The notes beneath the pieces were generated by a model. That model saw nothing but the letters and a program-made list of their open reading frames with translations, searched no databases and was not told the DNA's origin. Positions 17,601 to 27,603 of a stretch of DNA of 64,000 nucleotides are shown here, in pieces. The DNA comes from Subtercola boreus. Lineage in GTDB: Bacteria; Actinomycetota; Actinomycetes; Actinomycetales; Microbacteriaceae. The stretch lies in assembly GCF_003399645.1 (NCBI RefSeq), contig NZ_NBXD01000002.1:358746-422745 (forward strand), read 5' to 3'. The first letter of the stretch is position 1; the number at the start of each line of letters is the position of its first letter. Both the position numbers and the translations under genes were made by a program.

Positions 17601-17763
17601 CGCACCGCTTCTGCCTGCAGCCGTCTCCGCAGCCCGGCACCCGGGCCCTCGACGGTCTCGGGCTGCCCGTGGGTGGACGGCGAAGCCTCGTTCTCCACCG
17701 CCGGCCGGTCGGCGAGTTATCCACAGATTCCGCGGGGACTCCCTCTCGGCGGCGAGGGGCGCT

Positions 17764-17769
17764 TAGCGT
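17764..17769 (+). promoter_or_regulatory. -10 box of leaderless RadC-like gene
   Basis: TAGCGT, seven bases before the ATG at 17777. Confidence 0.5.
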
Positions 17770-17776
17770 GGGCCGC

Positions 17777-18556
17777 ATGACAACGTCCCGCGCATCACTC
17801 TGGACCGTCGCGCCCGAAGACCGGCCCCGCGAGCGGCTCGAACGGCTGGGCCCCGGTGGGCTCAGCGACTCCGAGCTCGTCGCGCTCGTGCTGGGCTCGG
17901 GGATGCCCGGGGTCAACGTGCTCGACAGTGCCCGGTCACTGCTTGCCCAGGCCGGCGGCGTCACCGAACTCATGACCATGACGGTCGGCGAGCTTCGCGC
18001 CCTGATGGGTGTCGGCGTGGCGACGGCCGGTCGCGTGGTGGCGGTGGCCGAACTGTGGCGCCGGGCCAACGACCCGCCCCCGGGCGCGGTGCTCGCCCAC
18101 CCGGTCGACGTGGTCACAGCGGTACGCACCTTCGCGGCCGCCCGCTCGCCCGGCTCAGGTGCGGGCGCATGCGCGACGGTGTTCGTAATCGTCGCCGACA
18201 GCGAGTTGAGGCTTCGCGTGGTGGTGCCGCTCGCGGGAACCGATACCAGAGCACTCGTCGCGGGTGCGCTGCACGAGGTGCTCTACCGCGGCGGCACGGC
18301 GTTCGCGCTGGCCCTCGCCGACGGTCTGTCGACCAACGTCGGCCCACGGGGGCCCGATGACGTCTCCTCCGGCGCGCTCGATCTCGACGCGGGCGCGAAG
18401 GGCGCCGTGCCCGGCGCACAGAGCGAGGGGTCCGTGGTCGACGAGACGCAGCTGCGCGCGGTACGCGACGTGCTGAAGCTGGCCGCCTCGACCGTGGGGC
18501 TCCGCTACCTCTCGAGTGTTCGCGTCACCGCCGACGGGTGGTCGCCCCTCGACTGA
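17777..18556 (+). CDS. RadC-like (UPF0758) protein lacking the JAMM metal motif
   Basis: A 259-residue protein. Its N-terminal half matches the UPF0758/RadC helix-hairpin-helix region (RPRERLERLGPGGLSDSELVALVLGSG, then LMGVGVATAGRVVAVAELWRR). The C-terminal half should be a JAB1/MPN metalloprotease-like fold with an HxH...S...D site. Instead the corresponding strand reads TVFVIVADSELRLRVVVPLAGTDTRALVAGALHEVLYRGG and no HNHPSG-type motif is present. It keeps the RadC strand order but has lost the metal ligands, so it is probably a catalytically dead paralogue. The start is set by the leaderless -10 box. Confidence 0.75.
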   Translation: MTTSRASLWTVAPEDRPRERLERLGPGGLSDSELVALVLGSGMPGVNVLDSARSLLAQAGGVTELMTMTVGELRALMGVGVATAGRVVAVAELWRRANDPPPGAVLAHPVDVVTAVRTFAAARSPGSGAGACATVFVIVADSELRLRVVVPLAGTDTRALVAGALHEVLYRGGTAFALALADGLSTNVGPRGPDDVSSGALDLDAGAKGAVPGAQSEGSVVDETQLRAVRDVLKLAASTVGLRYLSSVRVTADGWSPLD

Positions 18557-18639
18557 CCCCGCGCGCGGCGCTGCAGAGTGAGGCTCCGGGCCGCGCTGGC
18601 CGGTTGACTGACGGGCGGGCTAGCGGGCGGGCGGTGAAC

Positions 18640-19968
18640 CTAGGGCGTGAGGCGGGTGGGGCCGCGGAAGAGATAGGTGACCTCCCGCAGGTTGCCCTGG
18701 TGCAGCATCAGCATCAGAACGCGAGCGAGCCCCATCCCGAATCCACCGTGTGGCGGCACTCCGTAACGGAAGAAGTCGAGATAATAATCGAGCTCCCGCG
18801 GGTCGAGACCCTTCTCCACCGCCTGCGCCTCGAGAATATCGACCCGGTGCTCACGCTGGGCGCCTGTGGTGATCTCGGTACCACGAAAGATGAGGTCGTA
18901 GCTCTTCGTGAGGGCCGGGTTCTCGTCGGAGTGCATGTGGTAGAAAGGCCGGATGCTCGTGGGGTAGTCGGTCAGGAAGACGAACTGGTGCCCGAACGTC
19001 TCCTCGACGTAGGCCGCGATCTGGCGCTCGCCCTCCGGATCCATGTCGTCGTCGTTGCGATCGACGACGTGACCTCTCGAGGCGACGATCTCCTTCGCGT
19101 CGAGCAGGGGAATGCGGGGGAACGGGGTGCTCGGTACGACGATGTCGACGCCGAACAGCTCCTTGATCTCTGCGCCGTGCTTCTCGGCCACGGCGGAGAA
19201 GCCCGCCACGAGCAGCTCCTCCTGCATCGCCATGACATCTTCATGGCCGTCGATCCAGCTGATCTCCGCGTCCACGCCGGTGTACTCCGTGGCGTGCCTC
19301 GACGTGAACGACGGGTCGGCGCGAAAGACCGGGCCGATGTCGAAGATCTTGCCGAACCCGGCAGACTGCGCCATCTGCTTGAAGAACTGTGGGCTCTGTG
19401 CGAGGTATGCGGTCGTGTCGAAGTAGTCGAGCTTGAAGAGTTCTGCGTTCGACTCCGACGGGCTCGCCATCAGCTTCGGAGTGTGGATCTCCACATAGTC
19501 GCGATCGATCCAGTACGTGCGAAAAGCGTGTTCGAGCGTCGTCTGGATGCGGAAGATGAGCGCGTTCTTCGGAACCCGCAGGTCGAGGAAGCGCCAGTCC
19601 ATCCGCTTGTCGAGGCCACTGTCGGCAGCGATCGGCGTCTCGGCAATGGCCAGGGAGGCCACGGTGAGCGAGCTGAGCTTGATCTCGATACCGCCGAGCT
19701 TGACGCGCTCGTCGTGCTTGAGCTCGCCCGTCACCGTGACGAACGAACCCTGGGTGAGTGCCGAGATCGTGGTGGCAGGCTCGTCGGCGATCACGACGCC
19801 GTCGGCGTCGGAGGAGCGCGGGTTGACAAGCTGAACGGCACCGGTCTCGTCGCGCAGAACGACGAACTGCACCTTCTTCTGGTCGCGCACGACTTCGACC
19901 CACCCGGCTACGCTCACGGGGCCGTCGGCCAGGGCGGAAAGGTCTTTGATGAGTACGCGTTCAGTCAC
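18640..19968 (-). CDS. aspS: Aspartate--tRNA(Asp/Asn) ligase, archaeal/eukaryotic type
   Basis: Class II aminoacyl-tRNA synthetase of 442 residues charging tRNA-Asp, and probably tRNA-Asn (non-discriminating type). The N-terminal OB-fold anticodon domain spans ~1-105. Motif 1 lies near IQTTLEHAFRTYW, motif 2 is IGPVFRADPSFTSRHATEYTG, and motif 3 is GGFGMGLARVLM. The GAD insertion of bacterial AspRS is absent, as expected for the archaeal-type enzyme found in many actinobacteria. GTG 19968 fits the expected TERVLIKDL start and has TAGGAT eight bases upstream (leaderless). Upstream in-frame TTG/GTG codons are alternatives. Confidence 0.95.
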   Translation of the reverse strand: MTERVLIKDLSALADGPVSVAGWVEVVRDQKKVQFVVLRDETGAVQLVNPRSSDADGVVIADEPATTISALTQGSFVTVTGELKHDERVKLGGIEIKLSSLTVASLAIAETPIAADSGLDKRMDWRFLDLRVPKNALIFRIQTTLEHAFRTYWIDRDYVEIHTPKLMASPSESNAELFKLDYFDTTAYLAQSPQFFKQMAQSAGFGKIFDIGPVFRADPSFTSRHATEYTGVDAEISWIDGHEDVMAMQEELLVAGFSAVAEKHGAEIKELFGVDIVVPSTPFPRIPLLDAKEIVASRGHVVDRNDDDMDPEGERQIAAYVEETFGHQFVFLTDYPTSIRPFYHMHSDENPALTKSYDLIFRGTEITTGAQREHRVDILEAQAVEKGLDPRELDYYLDFFRYGVPPHGGFGMGLARVLMLMLHQGNLREVTYLFRGPTRLTP

Positions 19969-20028
19969 GGGCACCAATCCTATGCCTTCCGCCCGTCTAC
20001 CCTCGGAGGGAGCGAGGCTGACGAGGGC

Positions 20029-20160
20029 CTACGGGAGGCGGCGGTAGTACGAGCGCGTGGCGACCTGGCCGTAACCATCGGTGACGGTCTGCAGGATGGC
20101 GGCCACGATGCCCGCGAGAGCGAGGAGTGCGAAGACGGAGAGAACGATGATGAGTGCCAT
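20029..20160 (-). CDS. Small single-span membrane protein (43 residues)
   Basis: A short frame, MALIIVLSVFALLALAGIVA..., with one hydrophobic helix (about residues 2-24) and a polar tail ending YGQVATRSYYRRLP. AGAAAGG sits seven bases before the ATG, supporting real translation. It lies between aspS and the divergent histidine phosphatase gene. I know no function; similar tiny membrane proteins are common in actinobacteria but poorly annotated. Confidence 0.65.
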   Translation of the reverse strand: MALIIVLSVFALLALAGIVAAILQTVTDGYGQVATRSYYRRLP

Positions 20161-20298
20161 GAGTGAACCTTTCTGAGGTCAATGCTTCCACCGACAACTG
20201 TTCAGCACAATCTCATTTAGCTTGGATTTCATTGTAGTCGCGCTACTGCTTTGGAGGGGCGTTCAGGTGGCGGGCAGCTTTGCGAGTTCTACGCTCCG

Positions 20299-20304
20299 TA
20301 AACT
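20299..20304 (+). promoter_or_regulatory. -10 box of leaderless cytochrome c maturation operon
   Basis: TAAACT, seven bases before the GTG at 20312. It drives the histidine phosphatase gene and probably the four ccs/res genes behind it. Confidence 0.6.
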
Positions 20305-20311
20305 GTCTGTC

Positions 20312-20956
20312 GTGGTAGCTAGCCAACTTCATCTCGTGCGTCACGGCGAGGTCTTCAACCCCGAGCACGTGCTGTACGGCCGCCTGCCCGGCTTCGGGCT
20401 CTCCGAGCTCGGGCGGGCCATCGCGCAGTCCGCCGCCGACGAGCTCGTCGCACGCGACCGGCCCGTTTCGGCGCTGTTCGCCTCGCCCCTCCAGCGCGCC
20501 CAGGAGTCGGCGGCACCGATCGAGGCGGCCTTCGCTCTGCCCATCCAGACCGAGCCACGCATCATCGAGCCGACGAACAGGTTCGAGGGCATGAGCCCGG
20601 CCATGCGCAACAGGGCGCTTCGCAATCCGAAGAACTGGCCGTGGGTGCGCAACCCCTTCCAGCCGAGCTGGGGTGAGGCCTACACCAGCATTACCTCGCG
20701 GATGATCGCGGCCATGAACGATGCATACGACTCGGTCGATGATGGCGATGTCATCATGGTCAGCCACCAGCTGCCGATCTGGTCGACCCATCTCGAGATC
20801 ACCGGGCAGCACCTCTGGCACGATCCCCGCAAGCGCCGCTGCAACCTCTCGAGCATCACGACGTTCGAACGGCGTGGCGCGCGTTTCGTCGAGGTCGGTT
20901 ACGAAGACCCGGCGAGCGAACTCCTCGCGTCGGCCGTCGACGACGGGGCGGTGTGA
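20312..20956 (+). CDS. Histidine phosphatase (phosphoglycerate mutase-like) family protein
   Basis: Phosphohydrolase of 214 residues with the catalytic LVRHGEVF (phospho-histidine at ~8), the second arginine in SPLQRAQES, and the late catalytic histidine in VMVSHQLPI. The frame is open further upstream, but GTG 20312 follows a TANNNT box by seven bases and starts directly at the conserved ASQLHLVRHGE. It is the first gene of the cytochrome c maturation operon and overlaps the next by four bases (GTGA). Its substrate is unknown. Confidence 0.9.
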   Translation: MVASQLHLVRHGEVFNPEHVLYGRLPGFGLSELGRAIAQSAADELVARDRPVSALFASPLQRAQESAAPIEAAFALPIQTEPRIIEPTNRFEGMSPAMRNRALRNPKNWPWVRNPFQPSWGEAYTSITSRMIAAMNDAYDSVDDGDVIMVSHQLPIWSTHLEITGQHLWHDPRKRRCNLSSITTFERRGARFVEVGYEDPASELLASAVDDGAV

Positions 20957-21570
20957 GCTCGGTGCCGCCTATCTCCTCTCCGCGTCGCGCCGGGCTGCTC
21001 GTGGCTGTTTCGGTGCTGGCGCTCGGGCTGCTCGCCGGATGCACGAGCGATCCGCTCGCGGCCCAGTATCGAAGCGGTGACAGCAAGCAGTACATCGCGG
21101 GCGACGGTACGGTGACCGAGATTCCGCTGGCCGATCGCACTGCCGCGGTACCTTTCACCGGCACCACCGAGACGGGTGCGAGCGTCGACTCGACGCAGTA
21201 CCTGGGCCAGGTGCTCGTGCTCAACTTCTGGTACGCGGGCTGTGCCCCCTGCCGCGCCGAGGCTCCGGCACTCGAGACCCTCAATGCGAAGTACACCGGC
21301 AACGGCGCCTCGTTCCTCGGGGTCAACGTGCGTGACCAGGCCGCCACCGCTGTCGCCTTCGGAACCTCCTTCGGCATCACCTATCCCTCGGTCATCGACA
21401 CCGACGGTGCCGTGCAGCTGGCGATGAGTGGAGTCGTCGCACCCAATGCCGTGCCGACCACGCTGGTGATCGACAAACAGGGCAGGGTCGCCGCGCGCAT
21501 CCTGGGCCAGGCGACGGCCCCGAGCATCCTCGACACCCTCATCTCCAGCACTGTCGCCGAGACGGGCTAG
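20953..21570 (+). CDS. TlpA/ResA-like thiol-disulfide lipoprotein
   Basis: Extracytoplasmic thioredoxin-fold protein of 205 residues. The lipobox LLAGC (cysteine ~31) anchors it outside the membrane. The redox motif is WYAGCAPCRAE (CAPC, ~90) and the cis-proline region is NAVPTTLVID. In system II cytochrome c maturation the ResA/TlpA protein reduces the CXXCH thiols of apocytochrome c. The GTG start overlaps the phosphatase stop, and ccdA follows three bases later, so the genes are co-translated. Confidence 0.92.
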   Translation: MSSVPPISSPRRAGLLVAVSVLALGLLAGCTSDPLAAQYRSGDSKQYIAGDGTVTEIPLADRTAAVPFTGTTETGASVDSTQYLGQVLVLNFWYAGCAPCRAEAPALETLNAKYTGNGASFLGVNVRDQAATAVAFGTSFGITYPSVIDTDGAVQLAMSGVVAPNAVPTTLVIDKQGRVAARILGQATAPSILDTLISSTVAETG

Positions 21571-21573
21571 CGC

Positions 21574-22300
21574 GTGGTCAACCCGTTCGCCGATGCGGTG
21601 CTGAACGGCCAGCTCATCGTCGCGATCCCCATCGCCATGCTCGCCGGTCTCGTCTCCTTCGCGTCACCCTGTGTGCTCCCGCTCGTTCCCGGGTACCTCG
21701 CGTACGTCGGTGGGCTGAGCGATCCGAGCGCCCGCAGCAACCGCCGCCGCGTGTTGCTGGGTATCAGTCTCTTCGTGCTGGGCTTCTCGCTCGTCTTCGT
21801 CGCGGCATCCACTCTCTTCGGCGCGCTCGGTGTGTGGCTGCTGGTCTGGGGCGAGATCATCACCCGGGTGCTGGGTGTCGTCGTCATTCTGCTCGGTCTG
21901 GTCTTCATCGGCCAGTTCTCCTTTCTGCAGCGCACCCTCAAGACATCGTGGCGACCCGCGACAGGCCTCGCCGGCGCTCCCATTCTCGGCATCGTCTTCG
22001 GTCTCGGCTGGACTCCCTGCATCGGTCCGACCCTCGGCGCCATCCAGGCACTCAGTCTCACCGGCGGATCGGCCTGGAGTGGCGCCCTGCTCGGGCTGTT
22101 CTACTGCTTCGGGCTCGGCGTTCCGTTCCTTCTGGTGGCGCTCGGCCTCAACTGGGTGACCCACACCATCAAATTCCTCAAGCGGCATATTCGCCTGATC
22201 AACATTCTCGGGGGCGCAGGTCTTGTGCTCATCGGCATCCTCATGGTCAGCGGTCTCTGGACCGCGTGGACCTACCAATTGCAGGCGGTGATCACCGGTT

Positions 22301-22317
<17 letters not shown>
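21574..22317 (+). CDS. ccdA: CcdA-type thiol-disulfide transmembrane transporter
   Basis: Polytopic membrane protein of 247 residues that passes reducing equivalents from cytosolic thioredoxin to ResA/TlpA. The two redox cysteines are in FASPCVLPLVPGY (~30) and GLGWTPCIGPTLG (~150). About six transmembrane helices are visible. GTG start. It overlaps the resB start by 17 bp. Confidence 0.93.
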
Positions 22318-23989
<1,672 letters not shown>

Positions 23990-23998
23990 GCTGTCACT

Positions 23999-25066
23999 GT
24001 GCCCCTAACCATCGACGAGTACTCCGTCTTCTTCCTCTACGCGGCCATGGCGGTGTACGCCGCTGCCTTCATCGCCTTCGCGCTCGACCTCGCACGCCGT
24101 TCGGCCCAGGTCGGCGCAGGCAACCAGGTCGCCGTCGACGGGTCGGTCACGACGCGGGAGCGCGTGCTCGAGACGGTCGGGGCGCGTGCCGGTGGGTCGA
24201 CGACGGTGGCCTCGGGCTCCGGTTCGCGCGGCGGGGTGGCCGCGACATCCGCAACCGACGGCGACGCCGTCACGGGGGCTTCGGCCGGCTCGACCTCCGG
24301 CGCCAAGCGCTCGCTGAGCCTGCGGTTGGGCGTGGGGTTCACGCTGATCGGGTTCCTGCTCGAGCTCACCGCCGACGTGCTGCGCGGCATTGCCGCCTCA
24401 CGCGTGCCGTGGGCCAACATGTACGAGTTCTCGATGACCGGCACGGTGCTCATCGTGGGAGTGTTCCTGATCGTCATCACGCGGGTCGATCTGCGCTTCC
24501 TCGGCACGTTCATCACCGGGCTGGTGCTGATTCTGCTCGGCATCTCGACCGTCAACTACTATGTGGGCGTCGCCCCGTTGCCGCCGGCGCTGCAGTCGGC
24601 CTGGCTGGTCATCCACGTCTTCGTCGCGAGTCTCGGCACGGCCTTCTTCGCCCTGGGTTTCGCCCTGTCGGGTATCCAGCTGCTGCAGTATCGGCGCGAG
24701 TCGATCACGACCGGTGCGAAGTTCCTGAAGCTGAAGTTCCTCGCGTCACTGCCCGACTCGAAGCGTCTCGAGAACCTCGCCTACCGCGTCAACATCGTCG
24801 GCTTCGTCTTCTGGACCTTCACGCTCATCGCCGGCGCGGTCTGGGCCGAGCGCGCCTGGGGCCGTTACTGGGGCTGGGACACCAAAGAGGTCTGGACCTT
24901 CATCATCTGGGTCATCTACGCCGGTTACATCCACGCCCGGGCCACCCGCGGCTGGCGCGGATCGCGCTCGGCCGTGCTGGCGATCATCGGCTTCGCCGCC
25001 GTGCTCTTCAACTTCGGCATCGTGAATGTCTTCTTCCACGGCCTGCACTCCTACTCCGGCCTGTAG
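23999..25066 (+). CDS. ccsB: Cytochrome c biogenesis protein CcsB (ResC)
   Basis: Haem-handling membrane protein of system II, 355 residues, with about eight transmembrane helices. The tryptophan-rich WWD-like haem loop is visible as WGRYWGWDTKEVWTF (~285), and the flanking conserved histidines include HVF in helix 5 and GLHSYSGL at the C-terminus. A Ser/Gly/Ala-rich segment (~40-105) separates helix 1 from the core. GTG start nine bases after the resB stop. The operon ends here in an intergenic inverted repeat. Confidence 0.94.
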   Translation: MPLTIDEYSVFFLYAAMAVYAAAFIAFALDLARRSAQVGAGNQVAVDGSVTTRERVLETVGARAGGSTTVASGSGSRGGVAATSATDGDAVTGASAGSTSGAKRSLSLRLGVGFTLIGFLLELTADVLRGIAASRVPWANMYEFSMTGTVLIVGVFLIVITRVDLRFLGTFITGLVLILLGISTVNYYVGVAPLPPALQSAWLVIHVFVASLGTAFFALGFALSGIQLLQYRRESITTGAKFLKLKFLASLPDSKRLENLAYRVNIVGFVFWTFTLIAGAVWAERAWGRYWGWDTKEVWTFIIWVIYAGYIHARATRGWRGSRSAVLAIIGFAAVLFNFGIVNVFFHGLHSYSGL

Positions 25067-25092
25067 GCCGCCGCGCTCGCGCCTTGCGCTGC

Positions 25093-25179
25093 GAGTGGCG
25101 CTCGTCGAACGGACACGTATCCGGCGGTCCTCCCCGCATGGGTCGGCGGATGGCCGTAATCGTGTCCGTTCCGCCACTC
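25093..25179. repeat. Long two-part inverted repeat between convergent ccsB and menC
   Basis: Outer arms GAGTGGCG/CGCCACTC (8 bp) and inner arms AACGGACACG/CGTGTCCGTT (10 bp) are separated by a 7/1-nt asymmetric bulge. A further ATCCG/CGGAT pairing lies in the ~43-nt centre. It could be a bidirectional terminator, or a small intergenic palindromic element. The 3' arm reaches the menC stop. Confidence 0.65.
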
Positions 25180-26236
25180 ACTCGGCGGCGGCGGGGGCCG
25201 CGGCGGCGGGGGCCGCGTGCCGGCCGGTCGACTGCGACCAGCCTTCCAGCACCGCATAGACGCGGCCGAGACGCTCGCGCCACCACTCGTCGCGGTCAGG
25301 GGCGGCACCGTTCTGCCGCACGAGGGCCTCATCGAGTTCGGGGCGGAGAACGGGGATACGGCCGCCTGTGGGCACCAGCGGGTCGGCCGTCACATCGGTG
25401 GTGAGCAGAGCCGCCGTCGCCAGGCCGCAGTCGTATTCCAGTTCGGGAATGCACGCGGCGAGGTGGGCGCCCATCGCGATTCCGATCGATGTCTCGAGGG
25501 CCGACGAGACCACGACCGGCAGACCGGCCCGGTTCACGATGTCGAGGGCCGAGTGGATTCCCCCCAGAGGTTGCGCCTTGACGACCAACACGTCGGCGGC
25601 CCCGCGGCGAGCAACGTCGAGGGGATCATCCGCTTTGCGTACGCTCTCATCGGCCGCGACAGGGATGCCCATGTACTTCACGCGCTGCCTGATCTCCCAG
25701 AGGTCGTCGACGCTCGCGCACGGCTGTTCGACATATTCGAGGTCGAACTCGGCCAGGGCGTGGATGGCGTGCTCGGCCTCGTCGACGTTCCAGCCGCCGT
25801 TGGCATCGAGTCGGATGCGGCCCTCCGATCCGAGCAGCTGCCTCGCCCGGTGCACGCGTGCCAGGTCGTCGTCGAGCGTCTGGCCCCGTTCGGCGACCTT
25901 GATCTTGATCGTGCGGCAGCCCTGGTAGCGGTCGAGCACGGCCTCCACCTCGCTCTCACCCACGGCCGGCAGGGTAGCGTTCACCGGGATGCTGTCGCGC
26001 AGCCGCGGGGGGGCTGGCGCCCAGCCGAAGTCGATCGCTGCCGCGAGCCAGGCGGCGGCCTCCTCGTCGCCGTACTCCACGAAGGGCGAGAACTCGGTGG
26101 CCCCCTCGGGCCCGCGGATGATGACGGCCTCCCGAACATCCACTCCGCGGAACCGTGTGGTGAGCGGCAGCGAGACGACGCTCGCGTTCTCGAGCAGTTC
26201 TGTCAGCGTCGGCAGAGGGCGGAGCATTTGGGTCAT
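25178..26236 (-). CDS. menC: o-Succinylbenzoate synthase
   Basis: Enolase-superfamily dehydratase of menaquinone synthesis (SHCHC to o-succinylbenzoate), 352 residues. Catalytic lysines are in TIKIKVAERG (~107) and VVKAQPLGG (~220). Metal ligands are in RLDANGGWN, EQPCASVDDL and AADESVR. The C-terminus carries an Ala-rich tail. Divergent from menE with a 95-bp gap, so the two menaquinone units share a promoter region. Confidence 0.93.
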   Translation of the reverse strand: MTQMLRPLPTLTELLENASVVSLPLTTRFRGVDVREAVIIRGPEGATEFSPFVEYGDEEAAAWLAAAIDFGWAPAPPRLRDSIPVNATLPAVGESEVEAVLDRYQGCRTIKIKVAERGQTLDDDLARVHRARQLLGSEGRIRLDANGGWNVDEAEHAIHALAEFDLEYVEQPCASVDDLWEIRQRVKYMGIPVAADESVRKADDPLDVARRGAADVLVVKAQPLGGIHSALDIVNRAGLPVVVSSALETSIGIAMGAHLAACIPELEYDCGLATAALLTTDVTADPLVPTGGRIPVLRPELDEALVRQNGAAPDRDEWWRERLGRVYAVLEGWSQSTGRHAAPAAAAPAAAE

Positions 26237-26319
26237 GCCCCATTGTGGCCCGTGCGGCGGGTGCGCGGCGAACGCGAACCGCCTGCTGCGTGGGGATGTG
26301 CTGGGTCAGGGGTGGCCTC

Positions 26320-26325
26320 TAGGGT
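26320..26325 (+). promoter_or_regulatory. -10 box of leaderless menE
   Basis: TAGGGT, six bases before the ATG at 26332. Confidence 0.6.
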
Positions 26326-26331
26326 GGATGA

Positions 26332-27579
26332 ATGACGAGACGACTCGAGGTGCTGGGCGCGGCAGACGTCGGCGGGGTCAGCGCTCGGCTCCGTGCGGCG
26401 CTGAACGGTGTCGGGCCGGCCATCCTGCCGCTCGAGGAGCCACCGGTTGTGCGAGCACGGCATGCGTCCGGTGTCGCCGGCGCACCGGGTGCCCCCGCCC
26501 TGGCCGCCGCCGAGCATCCGGTGCCCGCCGAGGTCGCGAAGAACGTCGCCCTCGTCATCGAGACCTCCGGCAGCTCGGGCGTGCCGAAGCGCGTCGCCCT
26601 CAGCGCGAACGCGCTGCTGGCCAGTGCCGCCGCCACCGAAACGGCCCTGGGCGGCAGCGGGCAGTGGCTGCTCGCCCTGCCGGCCCACTACATCGCGGGC
26701 GTGCAGGTTCTGGTGCGCTCGATCGCCGCCGGAACGTCGCCGGTGCTGATGCCGCCCGGCCACTTCAGCGCGCGAACCTTCGCCGGTCTCGTCGACAGCA
26801 TCGAGGCGCCACTGAAGTTCTCGTCGATCGTGCCGGCGCAACTCGCCAGGCTGGTCGATGCCGCCGAGAGCGACGAGGGCGTGCGGGACTCGCTGCGGCG
26901 ACTCGATGCCCTGCTGATCGGTGGCCAGGCCGTACCGGCCGCGCTGTTCACCCGCGCCACCGACATCGGACTGAACGTGATGCGAACCTACGGGTCGAGC
27001 GAGACGGCCGGCGGTTGTGTGTACGACGGGCATCCGATCGGCAGGGCCGAGGCCCGCGTCACCGGGGGAGAGATCGAGCTCTCGGGGCCGATGCTGGCCG
27101 AGGGGTACCTCGATGACCCCGAGCTGACCGAGCGCAAGTTCGCCACCGATGCAGGTCACCGCTGGTACCGCACGGCCGACAGTGGTGACGTGCGCACGGT
27201 CGACGGCGTCGTGACCGTCACGGTGACCGGTCGGATGGACAACGTCATCATCTCGGGCGGAATCAAAGTCGCTCTCGATCGTGTCGAACGGGCCGTTCAG
27301 GCGCTGCCGGGCTTTCAGTCGTCCATCGTCGTGCCGCAGCCGAGCGCCCAGTGGGGGCAGACGTCCGTCGTCGTCACCGCCGAGGCGTTCGGTGACGGTG
27401 CTCTCGAACGGCTACGGTCCGCAGTCACCGAGGCCGTCGGGCGCGCCGCAGCGCCGTCGCGCATTGTGCGGATCGGGCGCATCCCGACGCTCAGCTCGGG
27501 CAAGCCCGACCGGCTCAGCGTTGCCCGAACGCTCGCCGCAGAACCATCCGGCGAACCGCAGCAACTTCCAGCCGGGTGA
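26332..27579 (+). CDS. menE: o-Succinylbenzoate--CoA ligase
   Basis: ANL-superfamily acyl-CoA ligase of menaquinone synthesis, 415 residues. The AMP-binding P-loop is ETSGSSGVPKRVALS (~78-92), the A5-like motif is MRTYGSSETAGG (~222), the ribose contact is in YRTADSG, and the C-terminal catalytic lysine is in SSGKPDRLSV (~398). It is somewhat shorter than Bacillus MenE, as usual in actinobacteria. menA follows 24 bp downstream. Confidence 0.93.
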   Translation: MTRRLEVLGAADVGGVSARLRAALNGVGPAILPLEEPPVVRARHASGVAGAPGAPALAAAEHPVPAEVAKNVALVIETSGSSGVPKRVALSANALLASAAATETALGGSGQWLLALPAHYIAGVQVLVRSIAAGTSPVLMPPGHFSARTFAGLVDSIEAPLKFSSIVPAQLARLVDAAESDEGVRDSLRRLDALLIGGQAVPAALFTRATDIGLNVMRTYGSSETAGGCVYDGHPIGRAEARVTGGEIELSGPMLAEGYLDDPELTERKFATDAGHRWYRTADSGDVRTVDGVVTVTVTGRMDNVIISGGIKVALDRVERAVQALPGFQSSIVVPQPSAQWGQTSVVVTAEAFGDGALERLRSAVTEAVGRAAAPSRIVRIGRIPTLSSGKPDRLSVARTLAAEPSGEPQQLPAG

Positions 27580-27591
27580 CAGGTCGATCAC

Positions 27592-27597
27592 TAGAAT
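27592..27597 (+). promoter_or_regulatory. -10-like box before menA
   Basis: TAGAAT, six bases before the GTG at 27604. A near-consensus leaderless promoter within the menE-menA gap. Confidence 0.6.
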
Positions 27598-27603
27598 CTT
27601 CTG

